The position numbers and the translations under genes were made by a program. From NCBI RefSeq assembly GCF_000471905.2, contig NW_006499728.1:4835614-4899613 (forward strand): a DNA stretch of 64,000 bases, in the 5' to 3' direction. Below, piece by piece: positions 11,968 through 23,898 of the stretch (its first letter is position 1; every line of letters starts with the position of its first letter). Under the pieces are notes generated by a model. It saw only the letters and a list, made by a program, of their open reading frames with translations, was not told the DNA's origin and searched no databases. The DNA comes from Amborella trichopoda (taxonomy: Eukaryota; Streptophyta; Magnoliopsida; Amborellales; Amborellaceae).

Positions 11968-12175
11968 TAGAAAATAGTGCATATTATAATGTATTAGTTG
12001 AACTGTCTATTTTCAAGATTTTCAAGTATTTGTAGATTTGCTCTTATCTATACTATTTTTTAAGCTTTAAATTTTGTAACTAGATATAAAAATAATAAAA
12101 CATCTTTAGGTATTATTTGGAGTTGCACCATATTTTGATTGTTTAAGGTGTGCCAACCATGACCCATTTTTTCGA

Positions 12176-12479
12176 ATGAAAAAAGTTTATATAAGGTTAC
12201 AACCTTAAAATGTAGAATTAAGATGCAGTTCAAAAAATAATGGGTGAAAGTTGTTTTGATGTTTGGAGTGTTTGGAAACCATCTAACTGATCATCTAGAC
12301 ATCGAGATATATGAATATGAATATGAAAAAAAAAAAAAAATTGACATCGAGATGCATATATATAAAAAAACAAAAACAAAAATTTGAATCCCAAAACTAG
12401 TATATCTTGCAATCTGGACCGTTGAGGTTCAATATTTTCATGTATTTCTAGATCTACTAGATTTGACCTATTTTAGAAA
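12176..12479 (+). mobile_element. MULE-type MITE, subfamily B (copy B2), 3' truncated by A2
   Basis: It begins with the B left end ('agtttatataaggttacaacctta', 'aatgtagaattaagatgca') and continues through the B body ('gatcatctagacatcgagat'). It stops where element A2 starts at 12489, so its right third is missing. Confidence 0.7.
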
Positions 12480-12488
12480 TTTAAAATT

Positions 12489-13434
12489 GGGAAAAGTTTA
12501 TATAGAGCGGAGGCTCTAAACAATCAAATTAGAGTCTACCTTAAAAATTTCCCTAGAAAAGGTTGTTTTGATGCTCAAGTATCCGCAAATTGATCATATC
12601 GACATCAAGATGCATGCACATGAGGAAAAAATGGATTTCAAGTTTTGGAAATAGTTTATTTTGTAGCGCATTTTTGGACCGTCAATTTTCAATATTTTCA
12701 AGTTTTCATAAATATGTCGATCTACACTATTTTTGAAGCTTTAAACTTAATGAATAAGAGCAATGATATAATGCAACGGTTGTGTCGTATTATAATGCAA
12801 TGACATTTCTAGAAAACCATGTTTGTGGTATTTGTATGACCCCATTTTTTGCACATACACACTCTCTTCATCTCAATAATCAATCCTCAAAAGGAAAAAA
12901 ATTCAATTTGAACCCTAGATATCGTCAAAATGAATCCCCTCTAAAACCAAATCTAGACCATCCATTTTATGAATTTCAAGATCTTAGCCTTTCTATACTC
13001 AAAATAAATTTTTTTATTTTTTAACATTGTTCATCTAAAGATAATAAATCCATCCAAAAAAAATGGAAATGAAAAAAGCCTTCTAAGGCTTAGATCTAAG
13101 CATCTTGTCAAAATGAACGGCCTATGTTAATTGGGCTAAAAAAATACTTTCTAGATTGTGTTTTCAATTTTTTCTTTTTTTGTGATTTTTCATTAGAATG
13201 AAAAGAGTGTGTATGTCAAAATTTGGATCAAACAAATGGCTATAAGATGGTTTTTTAAGGTTGTTGCATCATATTACAACTATTGCATGAAATCATTGCC
13301 CTATAAATAGAGATGAAAATATATTTTAAGGCTATCACAAAGATTTTCAATTTTGAAACCACATTTCTTGATACTACTTGAAGGTAGGCTCTGATTTGAT
13401 TGTTTAGAACCTAGGCTCTATAAATATCGCACCC
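12489..13434 (+). mobile_element. MULE-type MITE, subfamily A (copy A2), host to a nested element
   Basis: The left TIR starts gggaaaagtttatatagag and the right TIR ends in tctataaatatcgcaccc. The 9-bp flanks tttaaaatt (12480-12488) and tttaaaagt (13435-13443) match at 8 of 9. The element is 946 bp instead of about 385 because an M2 element of about 550 bp is inserted near its middle. Confidence 0.82.
12757..13302 (+). mobile_element. MITE family M2 (copy 1), nested in A2
   Basis: The ends are inverted: 'gcaatgatataatgcaacgg' on the left matches the complement of 'tattgcatgaaatcattgc' on the right. The body is shared with 50105-50654 ('atttctagaaaaccatgttt', 'cacactctcttcatctcaa'). It has no coding capacity. 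The A-family sequence resumes on either side. Confidence 0.75.
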
Positions 13435-13443
13435 TTTAAAAGT

Positions 13444-13974
13444 TTACAATTGGATATGAAAATGGATTCCCAAGCCATCTTAATAAATTTTTATACTAAA
13501 ATTATATTTTATCAATTCACTTTTTCCAACGATGAAGTTTCTATAAGACCTAGGCTTTTGAAAGCCAAATAAAGCCTCACCTCAAATCTTTGTCTAGGAA
13601 GCATTTTTGATAATGAAAATTTCCATGATGGCTCTAAAATCAATTGGCAACAATAAAATTTGAAACTAAAAAAATTATACAGATCTTACGGATCTCTAAA
13701 TACTTATTTTTAGGGAAAAATGAACGGTGTAGATAATTTGTTTAAATATATATTATTTCTAGGGCTTGAAATCTATTTTTTTTTCATAGCTATAATATTC
13801 AAGCCGAGGTAATCAATAAAAAAGTTTTCCAATGCTTGAATTGCAATTTCCGATGAGTTATGAAATAAAGCTTTATTTTTTATTTTTTTATTTGTTTTTT
13901 ATAGGGTTGCAGTGACCGTGGTAGCACCAAAAGTTTCTTTACGAAAAATGGAAAAAATGTCTCCATCATTGCAT
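13444..13974. other. Non-coding stretch
   Basis: AT-rich sequence. It includes diverged text resembling the MITE A/B interior ('gcctcacctcaaatctttg' near 13572) but no clear ends. No gene is seen. Confidence 0.4.
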
Positions 13975-14180
13975 AGATCCCCCTCGTTATAACGGCGCCT
14001 GTCATAAATAACGATACATTGAACCTTGGACAAAAGACAGTGGGTCCGAATTTTGAAGCTGTGGTCCCCCGCAACTACACAGACTAGGGCCCTCCTAGAC
14101 TTAGACACTAGAATACAAAAAGAACCCGAAATTAATGCAAATTGAGGGGCATGTGCACCCAACCCTGATTTCAATTGTGG
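13975..14180 (+). repeat. Dispersed repeat family F, copy 1
   Basis: It matches 25723-25910 in the same orientation. Shared blocks include 'acattgaacc.tgga.aaaagaca', 'acttrgacactagaatacaaaa' and 'ccgaaat.a.t.c..atttg', followed by 'gtgcaccbaaccctgattt' in form. It is GC-richer than its surroundings, and its class is unknown. The reverse-strand ORFs at 13880-14237 lie on it and are not convincing genes. Confidence 0.6.
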
Positions 14181-14202
14181 GAACATACCTACCCAAAATG
14201 TA

Positions 14203-15190
14203 CACACTTTTTGGGTGGCAAGGACAAGAAAACACATATGGTCATAATTATGGGTGACTAAATTGGAAAATTTAATGTTGGGTGTAGTTTGTACACAGAG
14301 GCAAACAGTTAAAGTAAGGTATACTTTTAAATAGTATTGAAAGGTAGTGTTTAGGAGCTAGAAATCTTTGAGATGACTTGAAAATTTATTTTTATATTTA
14401 ATTATTAAATTTTAAGTTAAAAAAATAGTGTAGATGAGTAAATTTATGAACATTTGAAAATCTTAAAAATTGTTAGTCCAAAAATGTATTATATGATGCA
14501 TTATTTTCAAAACTTAAAATCTATTTTTTCTCATGTCTATACATCTTGAGCTCAAGATGATCGATTTCAGGATTTTTGGGCATCGAAACAACCTCTTCTA
14601 GTGAATTTTTGAGGGGCACCTTAACTTGATTGTTTAGGGCCTCATCCTTAAATCAACTTTCTCCTTGAATGTTTTGTCTATTTGTAACTAGTGGAATTCA
14701 AGACCATGTGTTTTTTTATGGGTAATTTGATAAATTTTTCAACCAAACCTAAAGTTGAACTTTTATAGATAAAAGGTATGACTCTATTCAAACGGGTACC
14801 TTTTCACACACTTTTGGGGTGGCAAGGATAAAAAACACATTTTGTGATAATTATGGGTGACTGAATTGAAAAATTTGATGTTTTATCCATTTTGTAACTT
14901 TTCCAACTCAAGAACATGTGTTTTTCATAGGTAATTTGATGAATTTTCCACCAAATATAAATTCGAATTTTCATAGATAAGGGTATCATTCTATTCAAAC
15001 GAGGTCCCTGTTCATAGACTTTTTGAGTGACAAGGACAAAAAACACATTTTGTGATAATTATGGGTGATTAAATTGAAAATTTTAATGTTTTATATATTT
15101 GTCACTACCCTGTGTTTTTTTACTAGTAATATGATTTCCAAACTTTTATAGATAAAGGTATGATTCTGTTCAAACGAGGTTCCTTTTCAA
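14203..15190. repeat. Three-unit tandem array (about 205-bp unit), first unit split by a MITE
   Basis: Units begin at about 14203, 14805 and 15013 with 'cacactttttgggtggcaagg' in form. Each then reads 'acacattttgtgataattatgggtga', 'gtgttttt', 'atagataa.ggtat' and 'attcaaacg'. The spacing of units 2 and 3 is 208 bp. Unit 1 is about 205 bp once MITE A7 (385 bp plus its duplication) is subtracted. A decayed fourth start is possible at about 15187. Confidence 0.8.
14280..14664 (-). mobile_element. MULE-type MITE, subfamily A (copy A7) inserted in the tandem array
   Basis: A reversed copy starting gggtgtagtttgtacac and ending in ctttctcc. The 9-bp flanks tttaatgtt (14271-14279) and ttgaatgtt (14665-14673) match at 8 of 9. 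Removing it rejoins the first tandem unit. Confidence 0.8.
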
Positions 15191-16878
15191 AGATTTATGT
15201 CGAATAGATTTAGGTTTAGAACCTTTCTTGTCTTTGAATATAGTTTCTTTTTTGACTACTGGATTTTTAACATATCCTAAGTCTAGGTGCATTTCCAACT
15301 TTAGGAGCTTGCTTGATGATAGTCAATTTTATCAAAATTTAAGTTATTCTACGTAGAATTAATATATTTTGTATTTCATTATTTTGATCCCTAGAAAAAT
15401 ATTTAGGGTTTCCAACGATATTGTATTAATCACAATTTAATGTGGGTGGAACATGGGTTGGAGTATCTAGTGACAAAAAGATAAAATAAACAATTAAAGA
15501 AGGTGAACTTTCCTATTTAGCTCTCTCAAGCCCCTTTGCTGTAAAATAATAGTGTGCAAAAGGTAATCTAGGCAAATTAGTCTTTGGATATATAAAAATA
15601 TAAAGTCGCTCAAAATATTTTTCTATTTTGTATAATATAGATAAATTTATTAAGCAACGGAGCTTTTAAAATTTAGAGAGAGAAAGTGGGCACGGTTTTG
15701 ATTGTAGAGAGAAAAATCAATAAAAATTCGTTGGGAGAAAGAGAGAAAATTGAGATAGTAAAAGGCAAAAATATTTGATAATAAAAAAGCCATTTACTAG
15801 TGTAAAGAAGCACTTAGAAGTGGTTGTTAATGTCACTCTTCATAATGCCAAGTAACTTGGATTTCCAACAGTTACAATCCAACGGCTACAAGGGGCACCA
15901 TGTTCATACGCCCATTGATATGATGGTTTCATATAAATGGGCTACTGATCTGGGTCGCTCCTCATACAAATGGCCCCAACCCAAACCCATATACGGGCGT
16001 TTCTGTGCCGATGCAAGCATGTGTCATCAAGTGCCCTTGCGCGTGACAAATGTTCCGTACAAGTGCCATCACTCTCTCTTTTGTTCTATGAACATAAAAT
16101 GTGACAATGTTTTTATATTAATGCCTCTCTTTCCAAACTTCACTATTTAACGTGAGACTAAAATCCACTACTTTCTCAATCTCTCCATTAATTTAAAACT
16201 TTGGAAAACAACATTAATAGGTATTCTATTTTAAAATATACTATAATATTTGTGACAATTTGACTGGTATTATCCCAACCGTACCTTTAGATCCGACGCT
16301 TGGAGATACCAGTCACATATTATTTGTATGTTGGTGGGTCTATAGAAAGTTTTACCATAGTATTTTACCTCACTAAAATACTAACAAGTATTAACGTACT
16401 TAATCATCAAGATTCTCAATGATAAACCTTGCCCTTTTGTGGTAGTTGCACTAGTGGAGTAGGAAAAATTAGGTGGCCCTAGAGAGGACATTATGGTGGG
16501 TAACTATGGGCGTACTGCGTGGATTTAGGTAGTTAGAGAAGGTAAATAGATATGCATTTGATGTTTGGCAGTCGAGGTGAGGCAGGATATCCACCAGATT
16601 ATTAGGTCAAGAGAGATAGGATTGGCTTTTTTTTTTGGGTAGATCAGTAGGGATTATAGGTCCCGATACATTTTAGAAATAGAATTAGCCAATGGTTTTC
16701 AAATGCATTAGTGGAACTGGAAGCCTAGACAATTAGCTGAAGCTCACGTGGTGCAACTCGACCCTAATCCAATTTTCATGATTGGCCTTTCGAACGATAT
16801 ATGATGTGGAGAATATTGTTAGAAATGTGGTTTTAGATATTTTGGTATCTATTGACATGGTGGACTTTGGTGCATATG
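15191..16878. other. Intergenic stretch
   Basis: No domain-bearing frame. The open frame at 15824-16150 has no recognisable family and its surroundings are not gene-like. There are no clear repeat ends. Confidence 0.4.
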
Positions 16879-16985
16879 AGAGAGAGAGATGTTGAGCATT
16901 TTGCTTTTTTTTAGGGTGGTTGAGGTGAGAGAGATAGAGATATTGAGCTTTTTGCTTTTTTTAGGGTGGTTGAGGTGTGTGAGTG
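16879..16985 (+). repeat. 60-bp direct duplication
   Basis: A unit containing 'ttgagc.ttttgctttttttagggtggttgaggtg' occurs twice at a 60-bp offset ('agggtggt' at 16913 and 16973), with a GA-rich spacer. Confidence 0.75.
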
Positions 16986-17838
16986 CGCTTGCCACTTACA
17001 AGAGCTTAGATGGGATCTAGCAGGCTGGCTAGTCTGATGATGTCTTTCTATAGAGGGATCAGATACTGCACTTTCTACGAATATGGTATTTAGATATTCA
17101 TATGCACCATCAACCATCTATACTTATCATGGGTAGTGGGGTTGAGTAACTGTTTGTTGTTATATCTTTCTATTGGGGGGATTGGAAATATGCTTTGTCA
17201 GAGTATAGTGTTTATGCTCTTGCACCCAACATTAATTTCTAGAGCATTTTTAGGGTCAAAATGGTCAACACAATTGGTTATATCGTTATTGGTACCATTT
17301 GAAGGGGTTTTCGGCCTTCACTGCAATATTTCTATTAACGTTGTTAAACTGTATTTTTTAGGAATTATATTTATTTTATTTTATTTTGAGTGATGTAGTA
17401 AGATTATATTTGTAATTTTGTAAAATAGGATGATATAGAACAATTAGGTGGTTAGTAGCTATTAGTGTAAATAGGTAGTTATTGTTGTAAGTGGGTAATT
17501 GTAATAGCTAATATGGTTGTAAAAACATCTATTATAAGAGAGATGTGTGGTGGGAAAATTAGGTCACATATATCAAATGTGTAACGCTTTTATATACGTT
17601 GTTTTTCATCATGGAATAAAAAATTAATTTTCTTTCATCTTTTGTTGATTGGTCTTCTTTTATCTCTTTGGTGATGAGTCTTGAGTTAGTGTGACATGAT
17701 TACACTAATTGAGAAATAGATTGTTTAGGTATTGCGGCATCTATCTTTCTCTACAATTTCAGATAGGGTTTCTCTCCATATCAAGGAAAAGTCTTCAAAA
17801 CACCTATGGGCGAATTTGAATAGTATTTCATCCTGTAA
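16986..17838. other. Non-coding; possible LTR-like tail
   Basis: Sequence at about 17400-17720 (repeated 'gtagttattgttgtaagtgggtaattg'-like text, then 'cttttatatacg' and 'atggaataaaaaa') has the feel of an LTR 3' end. I could not define its ends or a partner. No gene is seen. Confidence 0.3.
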
Positions 17839-17963
17839 TGGACATAGCATGTATGTTGTGGTTATACTGAAAAACCGCAACGGCTTTATGAAAGCCGTGG
17901 CGGAATCCCATTTTTTTTTTGTGAAAAAAAGCTGCAACAGACATGCTATATCCGTGGTGGTCT
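17839..17963. repeat. Foldback with GC-rich inner arms
   Basis: Inner arms are 17875-17887 (ccgcaacggcttt) and 17891-17903 (aaagccgtggcgg), with a 3-nt loop and one mismatch. Outer text 'gacatagcatgtatgttg' at 17840 pairs imperfectly with 'caacagacatgctatat' near 17950. Repeats of the form 'ccgtggcgg' are typical of CACTA-element subterminal regions, so this may be a CACTA relic (inference). Confidence 0.55.
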
Positions 17964-18884
17964 TTTAATCTACACTATTGAAAAAATTGGACGGCGTCAA
18001 GCTTTTGGGTGAAAATACTGTTCATTTTTGCCCATAGATGTTAAGTAGTCTCTTCCCCATGCCAACTAGTATTAATGGACATTTTGCTCTCTTAAGCTCT
18101 TGAGGTTTATATTCCAAAGAGGCATACCTCACTTTTCTGCTCTTTGGCCCTTGTTTCGCAGGGATTTGATGACATGTTTAGGGATGCTCATAGTACTTAT
18201 ACAAGTTTATTATGTGTATCATTCGTGTTGCGGCTTATGGTACTCTGTTAAACTGTTATACCAACTTTGATGATTATTTGATGTTTATGTATCCTATGTG
18301 CTACTTATTATATTCTTATAGGAGCACACATGTATCATTCATGATGCCAAGAGCACTTATCTTGAATTTTATCTGCAATTACATGTTAAGCTTGTTAGCT
18401 TCTGCAAAGAAGCTCTGCATTATAATCTCTTAGCTGAGCAAACCGAGGGGGGCGCAAAAGTACAGTTGCAACCACTTATTAGCCTGCGATTCTTTACTCA
18501 CACTTTCCTAAGCAACTTTTATAATGCTTGGGTGAGTGCGTATAGAGGATCAGAGAAGCATGAGTTGAGGCATGTTTTAACCTTGTTTTGTGCTTCCATT
18601 GTTTTCTAAGAGCAAGATCCATCATGTTATGCATTCTGGACTATATATGTACCTTTTCGGTCCCTAAATTCATAGGAATCCTTCTTTTGTAGTGGTTTTT
18701 TTTCCTTCTTATAAGACATTTGAATTGGCTCTTATCTGGTAATTCATTGTGATTGGATTTAGTTATATGAGACTACAAAACTCCATTTCCGATGGATATA
18801 ACTTATTGGGCAACAAAGAAATGCTGGCAAGATGGGTGATCTCTGAAAGAAGGCACTTTTCGAAAAATGGCCCTCTCACAAAGT
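17964..18884. other. Non-coding stretch
   Basis: No recognisable protein motif. The open frames at 18212-18433 and 18749-19060 look accidental. Confidence 0.4.
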
Positions 18885-19100
18885 TTGCAGGCTCTGCATA
18901 TTTTCCTAGTTTTCCAAAGGCCAGCAGCCTACCAGTCATGAGTTTCATCATAGTTATTCCATGGGCATACTGTCTGATTTTTGTATCGGCCTATGGCTTG
19001 AAACCGTTGTTTAAGGGGCCAAGCAGTAGAAGCCAAAAGACGGTGGGTGATGAAAATTGAAGAGGTGGCAAAGGCTAAAATTGGATATTCGATATGGAAT
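18885..19100 (+). repeat. Dispersed repeat family J, copy 2
   Basis: This is the diverged partner of 6235-6430 (see there). Several overlapping ORFs on both strands cover it, consistent with repeat DNA of slightly higher GC rather than a gene. Confidence 0.55.
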
Positions 19101-19863
19101 GTGTTCGTCGAGGAGAATTTTCGGAGATTTAGTGTTCCATGGCTGGTTTGCCCATGTGGAGGAAGGTCCACCCTCTTTCTGCTCCTTTGGTTATGTCTAG
19201 TGTTGTTTGCCATGGGAATAGGTGGAAAACTCAGGCCTCATGTGCATGCATAAGTCTCAGGAAAAGTGAGATCCCGGCGATATTTTTTGGTATGGGCGTT
19301 GCAAAAAGTTCTCGGAAAAGTAAAATTTGGTGCAAATTCCACCATGGTGGTGCAAAACCTGGTTGGAAAAGTGGATTTCCAGCTTTTTTTCTAAAAAAAG
19401 AAACTAGTGGAAACGAATTGGATTATGACTTATGAGAGCCCAAATTCAACAGAAGTTAGGCCTGCTATCATTGTTGCTGTTCCGTCTCTTTTGTCCAGCT
19501 AAAAGTTGCTAGAAAATTGAGTTTTGTGGTGGATTTTCTGGCTTGTGGTGCAGAAAGTGGCCACAATAGTTGATTTCCTACCTGCTTTTCAGCAGGGGTG
19601 TCCTTTTTGGGGATATTCTCTATTAAAATTTATAGATTATCTTTGTGAAAATATCATTTCAATGAAAATCATTGAGGCTCTCAAATCCACCATCTTAACA
19701 AAAAAAAGATCATTTCACTCGAGTATGTCCTAGAATATTTTTGTTAAAAAGCAGTCAAAATGATCTTGATCTAGGTTTGAAATCCTAAACAATCGGACGT
19801 GTTTTAGTAATTCTACTAGTATCCTAAACCAAATGACGTAAATACGGTCAAAATAACCTAAAA
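19101..19863. other. Non-coding stretch
   Basis: Overlapping frames at 19047-19435 lack any recognisable domain. No repeat ends are clear until MITE B3. Confidence 0.4.
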
Positions 19864-20252
19864 GGCGTGGTTTGTAAAAGGCGTCAACCTTAAATAATCC
19901 AATTAAAGAGCACCTCCAAAGCTCATCGAAAGATTGAATCTTGGTGTTGGAAATTTTAATAATGGCCTGAAAAACTACTCCGCATCTAATTATGAAACTT
20001 ATAACTCGCAATGGTACTGATAAAGTAGATCTATAGACACATAAAAATCTTGAGAATGGACAGTCAAGATAATGTATTACAATATCTATCAACTTTTAGT
20101 GTTTTAAATTTTTTTTTTTTTTTTCTACATTCTTAAATCTAAAGGTCGAGATTATTAATTAGAGGGTTTTTCAACATCAAAACATTTTTCAATGGATTTT
20201 TTAGGTGTTTCTTTCTACACTTTAAAGTTGCAATCATATATCAACTTTTTCC
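19864..20252 (-). mobile_element. MULE-type MITE, subfamily B (copy B3)
   Basis: A reversed copy starting ggcgtggtttgtaaaaggcg and ending in 'ttgcaatcatatatcaacttttt'. The flanks aacctaaaa (19855-19863) and aaccaaaaa (20254-20262) are similar, with a one-base uncertainty at the right end. Confidence 0.75.
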
Positions 20253-20479
20253 AAACCAAAAACATGGTTTTTCAATTAAATCTCTGGGGACAGTAGGAAT
20301 CACTTCAAAAGAATATAAAATTAAAAAATAAAATAAAATTATTTGTGATTGTTGTAATCTCCATTTGAGTGATAAAATTTCAGTAACCTTGCCCAAAAAA
20401 AACCTTCGCAAAAGAACTAATTGGGAATTTTCCCTATTGAAAACGAGTTTATGTTCAAGAATAATTAAAGGAGTGATTT

Positions 20480-21030
20480 CAATGCAGAAACCCATGTTGG
20501 AAAGACCAGGCAATCTAACCGGTAATCGTCTAGTTAGATCGGAATTGGCCACTAGTCAGTTTCAGTTTCTGATGGTTTTGGTGATCGACCGGTATTTTGA
20601 AATTTTTTTTTAAAAAAAGTATATAAAATCCCAAAAAATAACGAATTTGGTTTGTAATACTTTTTAAATATTCTTTACATTATGGTAAATATTAGAAATT
20701 GTTTTGGTCATTAATACTCACTTTTATATTTTTCTATCTTTTTTGAATTTTTTAAAAATACATCTAGGCACAAAATGATTATTTTAAATTTTTCTTTTTC
20801 CATTAATTTTCAACTTCATTTGAATGTGTTTTATTTTAATAATTTTTTATATGTTTTTCATATTTGAAAAGATTTTTTTATACCTTTTTTTATTTTATTC
20901 AACAATTTTTTGATCACCCAAGACTTGTCTGGTTAAAATGGCTGAATGAGCCACTTTACCAGTTAAGCCAATTAAACCAATTATAGTTATGTCTAGTTAT
21001 AACCGTTTCGATTCGATTTTACGAACACGG
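20480..21030. repeat. Dispersed repeat family H, copy 1
   Basis: The edges are rich in CGG/CCGGT ('caatctaaccggtaatcg', 'gattcgattttacg') around an AT-rich core ('ggtcattaatactcacttttatattttt', 'catttgaatgtgtttta'). That core is shared, with divergence, with 45390-45890 and 58020-58545. Class is unknown and it is non-coding. Confidence 0.5.
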
Positions 21031-21146
21031 ATAGAAACACATAGTTTCATGATTTAGTTGAGAATTCAAAAGGAAAAATGTCACTTTCTAATGTGAGCGT
21101 CTCACGTGAAATTTACCATTTTGTAAGGTAGGTTTGTCATAATCAT

Positions 21147-21235
21147 TTTTGAATGGTCAAATGTGTCTTGAGGGATCCAAAAAGGACATTTTGAATGGTC
21201 AAATGTGTCTTAACGGATGAAAAAGGACATTTTGA
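21147..21235 (+). repeat. 42-bp tandem duplication
   Basis: 'ttttgaatggtcaaatgtgtct' followed by 'gga..aaaaaggaca' occurs twice with a 42-bp period (21147 and 21189). A third partial unit follows. Confidence 0.8.
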
Positions 21236-22249
21236 CAATTGAAAAGCAGGTGGAGATAGTGTGAAGATGTGTAATAAAAATAAATGCTTTCAGTGTATAT
21301 GATCCTTATTTGGAAAATCAGAGGGCAAATCATGAAATCACTATCATGGAAGCCACCACAATTATCCATGTCGGCAATCCACCCAATGGTTGTGCAGGGT
21401 CCTCAGTGATCCCTCTTTTACATTTTTGAATTTTCAAATATTGAGATCCCAATCAAGATCATATATAGTTGCTTGATGCGAAATAAGCGAATACAACAAC
21501 AGAAGTGCGGGATAATAATAATTAAAAAGAAAATATACGAGAAATAAAACAAACACAAAAGGCAAACCATAATGATATAATTTACTTAGTTCACCTTTAA
21601 GGGTTAGGTCTACCGTCTCATCAAGTCAAATCATTGTCACAATAAAGATTATAGTTTTGAAATATAAGATTTTTTTTTTCTCGTTGGAGATGATGATATC
21701 CAAAATCATCCACAAAAGTAAATCCCATATTATGTGAGATTGAGAGTGATATTAATAAGTTTTCTAAAAAAAATAGAAATCCTAAAAATATTAGGACTCT
21801 TAATTATACCTCTTGGTTTTAGAGATATATGTAACATCTATAAAAAGTTTTTTATTTAGTGGGGATTATTAATCTTATAGATATATATATAATAAGAGAG
21901 GAAAAAATGAATATCCCTTATCTGGGTTACCGTTTAGGAAAGGCGGAGGATGGACCTCCCCCTTAAAGAGAATAAAGCTTTTTATGGAGAGAAACAATAC
22001 TGGAAAAAGAAAGCTTCCCATAGAGAGAAACAAATGCTTGCTCGACTGGGTTTCGTCGAGGATTAAAGAGGTAACTGTATATTCCAAAGCATTGTTTGCT
22101 CGACTGGGTTTTGTCGAGGGTTAAAGAGATAACTCTATGTCCATTTTGTTGGTATAGTTTATTTCAGTTTGCTGCCCGTCAATGTAACCCTTTTGGGGTG
22201 AATCACAAAAATATGTGTGTTCTTGTTGCGTGTATATTTTATACTTTAT
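21236..22249. other. Non-coding, possible retroelement LTR remnant with a 58-bp duplication
   Basis: A 58-bp unit ('tgctcgactgggtttcgtcgagg.ttaaagag') occurs twice at about 22035 and 22093. Nearby text ('ttcacctttaagggttaggtctacc' near 21590, 'aacccttttggggtgaatcaca' near 22188) resembles plant Copia LTRs, but I cannot define LTR ends. Confidence 0.4.
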
Positions 22250-22643
22250 GGAAAACGTTTACATAGAGCCCATGCTCTAAACAATCAAATCATAGCCTAC
22301 CCCAAAAATTTCACTAGAAGAGGTTGTTTCGACGCCCAAATATGCTCAAATTGATCATCTTGAAATCAAGATGCATGGACATTAAAAAAAAAAGGATTTC
22401 AAGTTTTGTAAATGGTGCATTTTGTATTGTATTTTTGGACCGTCAATTTTTTAGATTTTCAAGTTTTCATAGATCTGCTCGATCTACACTATTTTGAATC
22501 TTTTAAATTTATAATTAGAGATAAAAATATATTTTAAGGCTATCGTAAAGATTTCTAATATTGAAACCACATTTCTCGACCCTATGTGAAGGTGGGCTCC
22601 ACTTTGATTGTTTTAGAGCCTCGGCTCTATACAAACTACACCC
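22250..22643 (+). mobile_element. MULE-type MITE, subfamily A (copy A3)
   Basis: It begins ggaaaacgtttacatagagc and ends ctctatacaaactacaccc. The 9-bp flanks atactttat (22241-22249) and atattttat (22644-22652) match at 8 of 9. Length 394 bp. Confidence 0.85.
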
Positions 22644-22993
22644 ATATTTTATTTTTTATATTATTATATGTTTCTACATCTAAGAGGGCTCTTAAGTCCG
22701 AACATCTCTAACAATTGGCATGAACATCATTGATTTTTCCTTCTAAATTTGCACTCTCGATTGAACAATACCATTTATCAATCTCTCTAAAAGTGAAAGT
22801 TTAACCAACCCAAAACCCATGAGAAAATCATCTATGTTTACGAGGTCATATTTATCTCTTGGAGACCTGACCCAAATCCTAGGAGATCCCTTCCCATGAT
22901 ACCAAAAGGGTGAGCTCTAACGAGGACAAAATATTACATCATTTTCTTTTAATCGTTGACGAGTATTACTTCTTCCTTGACCCTTTTTAATAT

Positions 22994-23353
22994 GGAAAAA
23001 ATTATATAAGTGCGATGCTCTAAACAATCAAATTAGGGTGTACCTCAAAAATTTGACTAAAAGGTTGTTTTGATGCCCAAATGTCATCAAATTGATCATT
23101 TTTTACTTCAAGATGCATGGACATGCGAAAAAAATAGATTTCAAAATTTGAAAATAGTGCATCTTGTAATGCATTTTTGGACTATCAATTTTCAAGATTT
23201 CATAGATATGCTCGATCTTACACTATTTTTAAAATTTTAAATATTATAATTAAAGGCGAAATATATTTTAAAGCTATCACAAAGATTTCCAGTATTGAAA
23301 CCACATTTCCCGACACTGCACTTTACTTTGATTGTTCTATACAAACCGCACCC
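22994..23353 (+). mobile_element. MULE-type MITE, subfamily A (copy A4)
   Basis: It begins ggaaaaaattatataag and ends gttctatacaaaccgcaccc. The flanks ttttaatat and tattaatag match at 7 of 9. The right TIR has lost a few bases ('gattgttctatac'). Confidence 0.75.
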
Positions 23354-23362
23354 TATTAATAG

Positions 23363-23898
23363 AGGGTTTATTTCTTACTTTCCAAGAAAGCTTCTTTTTT
23401 CCTGTTTACCATAATACCTTTAATATATTATATATGTGATGACTTTGACTATCACGCTACGTACTCCATGCTGTAGTAGTGACTAACAAATGAGAACTAC
23501 ATCCTCAGTTTGGCTGATGAGGAGAGAGTGGATTACAGGAAAAAAAAAGAAAAGAAAAAATGATTATAGCAACAAAAAAGGGAAAAAATTGTATTAATAA
23601 CATTTTTTGCCCAAAAATGTAAAAGACTTATGCGAGTTGATACGAATAGATGAAATAGCAAGCAAAGCCACTACCTCCACCCAATATTCCACCTTACTAA
23701 TTCGAGGCTTGTAATAAAATAGAAGTTGCAGACAATGGAAAATTCCCAATGTGAACCATAACGGAACCTATTTCGAACCATAAAGAAAGACTTGAAAGAA
23801 TTTTAACTATCCCAAAAGTCGCATGATACAAATGATATGTCCCAAGCCACTTCAGTTTCATATAGTGTCTAGGTATGAAATAGAGAGAGGAAATTTCG
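23363..23898. other. Non-coding stretch
   Basis: AT-rich with no recognisable gene or repeat end. Confidence 0.4.

Larger units (their letters stand above)
9029..12165 (+). mobile_element. MULE-type MITE, subfamily B (copy B1), split by a LINE insertion
   Basis: The left part (about 9029-9182) carries the B left end ('cttatataagttagcaacctt', then 'gatgcacct' and 'gaggttgtttt..atgcc'). The right part (about 11968-12165) carries the B right half ending in 'gattgttta...gaccc'. The halves are separated by the LINE at 9183-11952. The MITE is older than the LINE. Its own target duplication is not clear. Confidence 0.7.

Noticed and set aside
13880-14237. Two overlapping minus-strand frames
   Set aside because: They lie on dispersed repeat F, which recurs at 25.7 kb with different frames.
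15824-16150. 108-codon plus-strand frame
   Set aside because: No recognisable family, unusual composition, no splice context, and surrounded by non-coding DNA.
17400-17720. LTR-like tail
   Set aside because: No TG...CA ends, partner LTR, primer site or target duplication could be defined.
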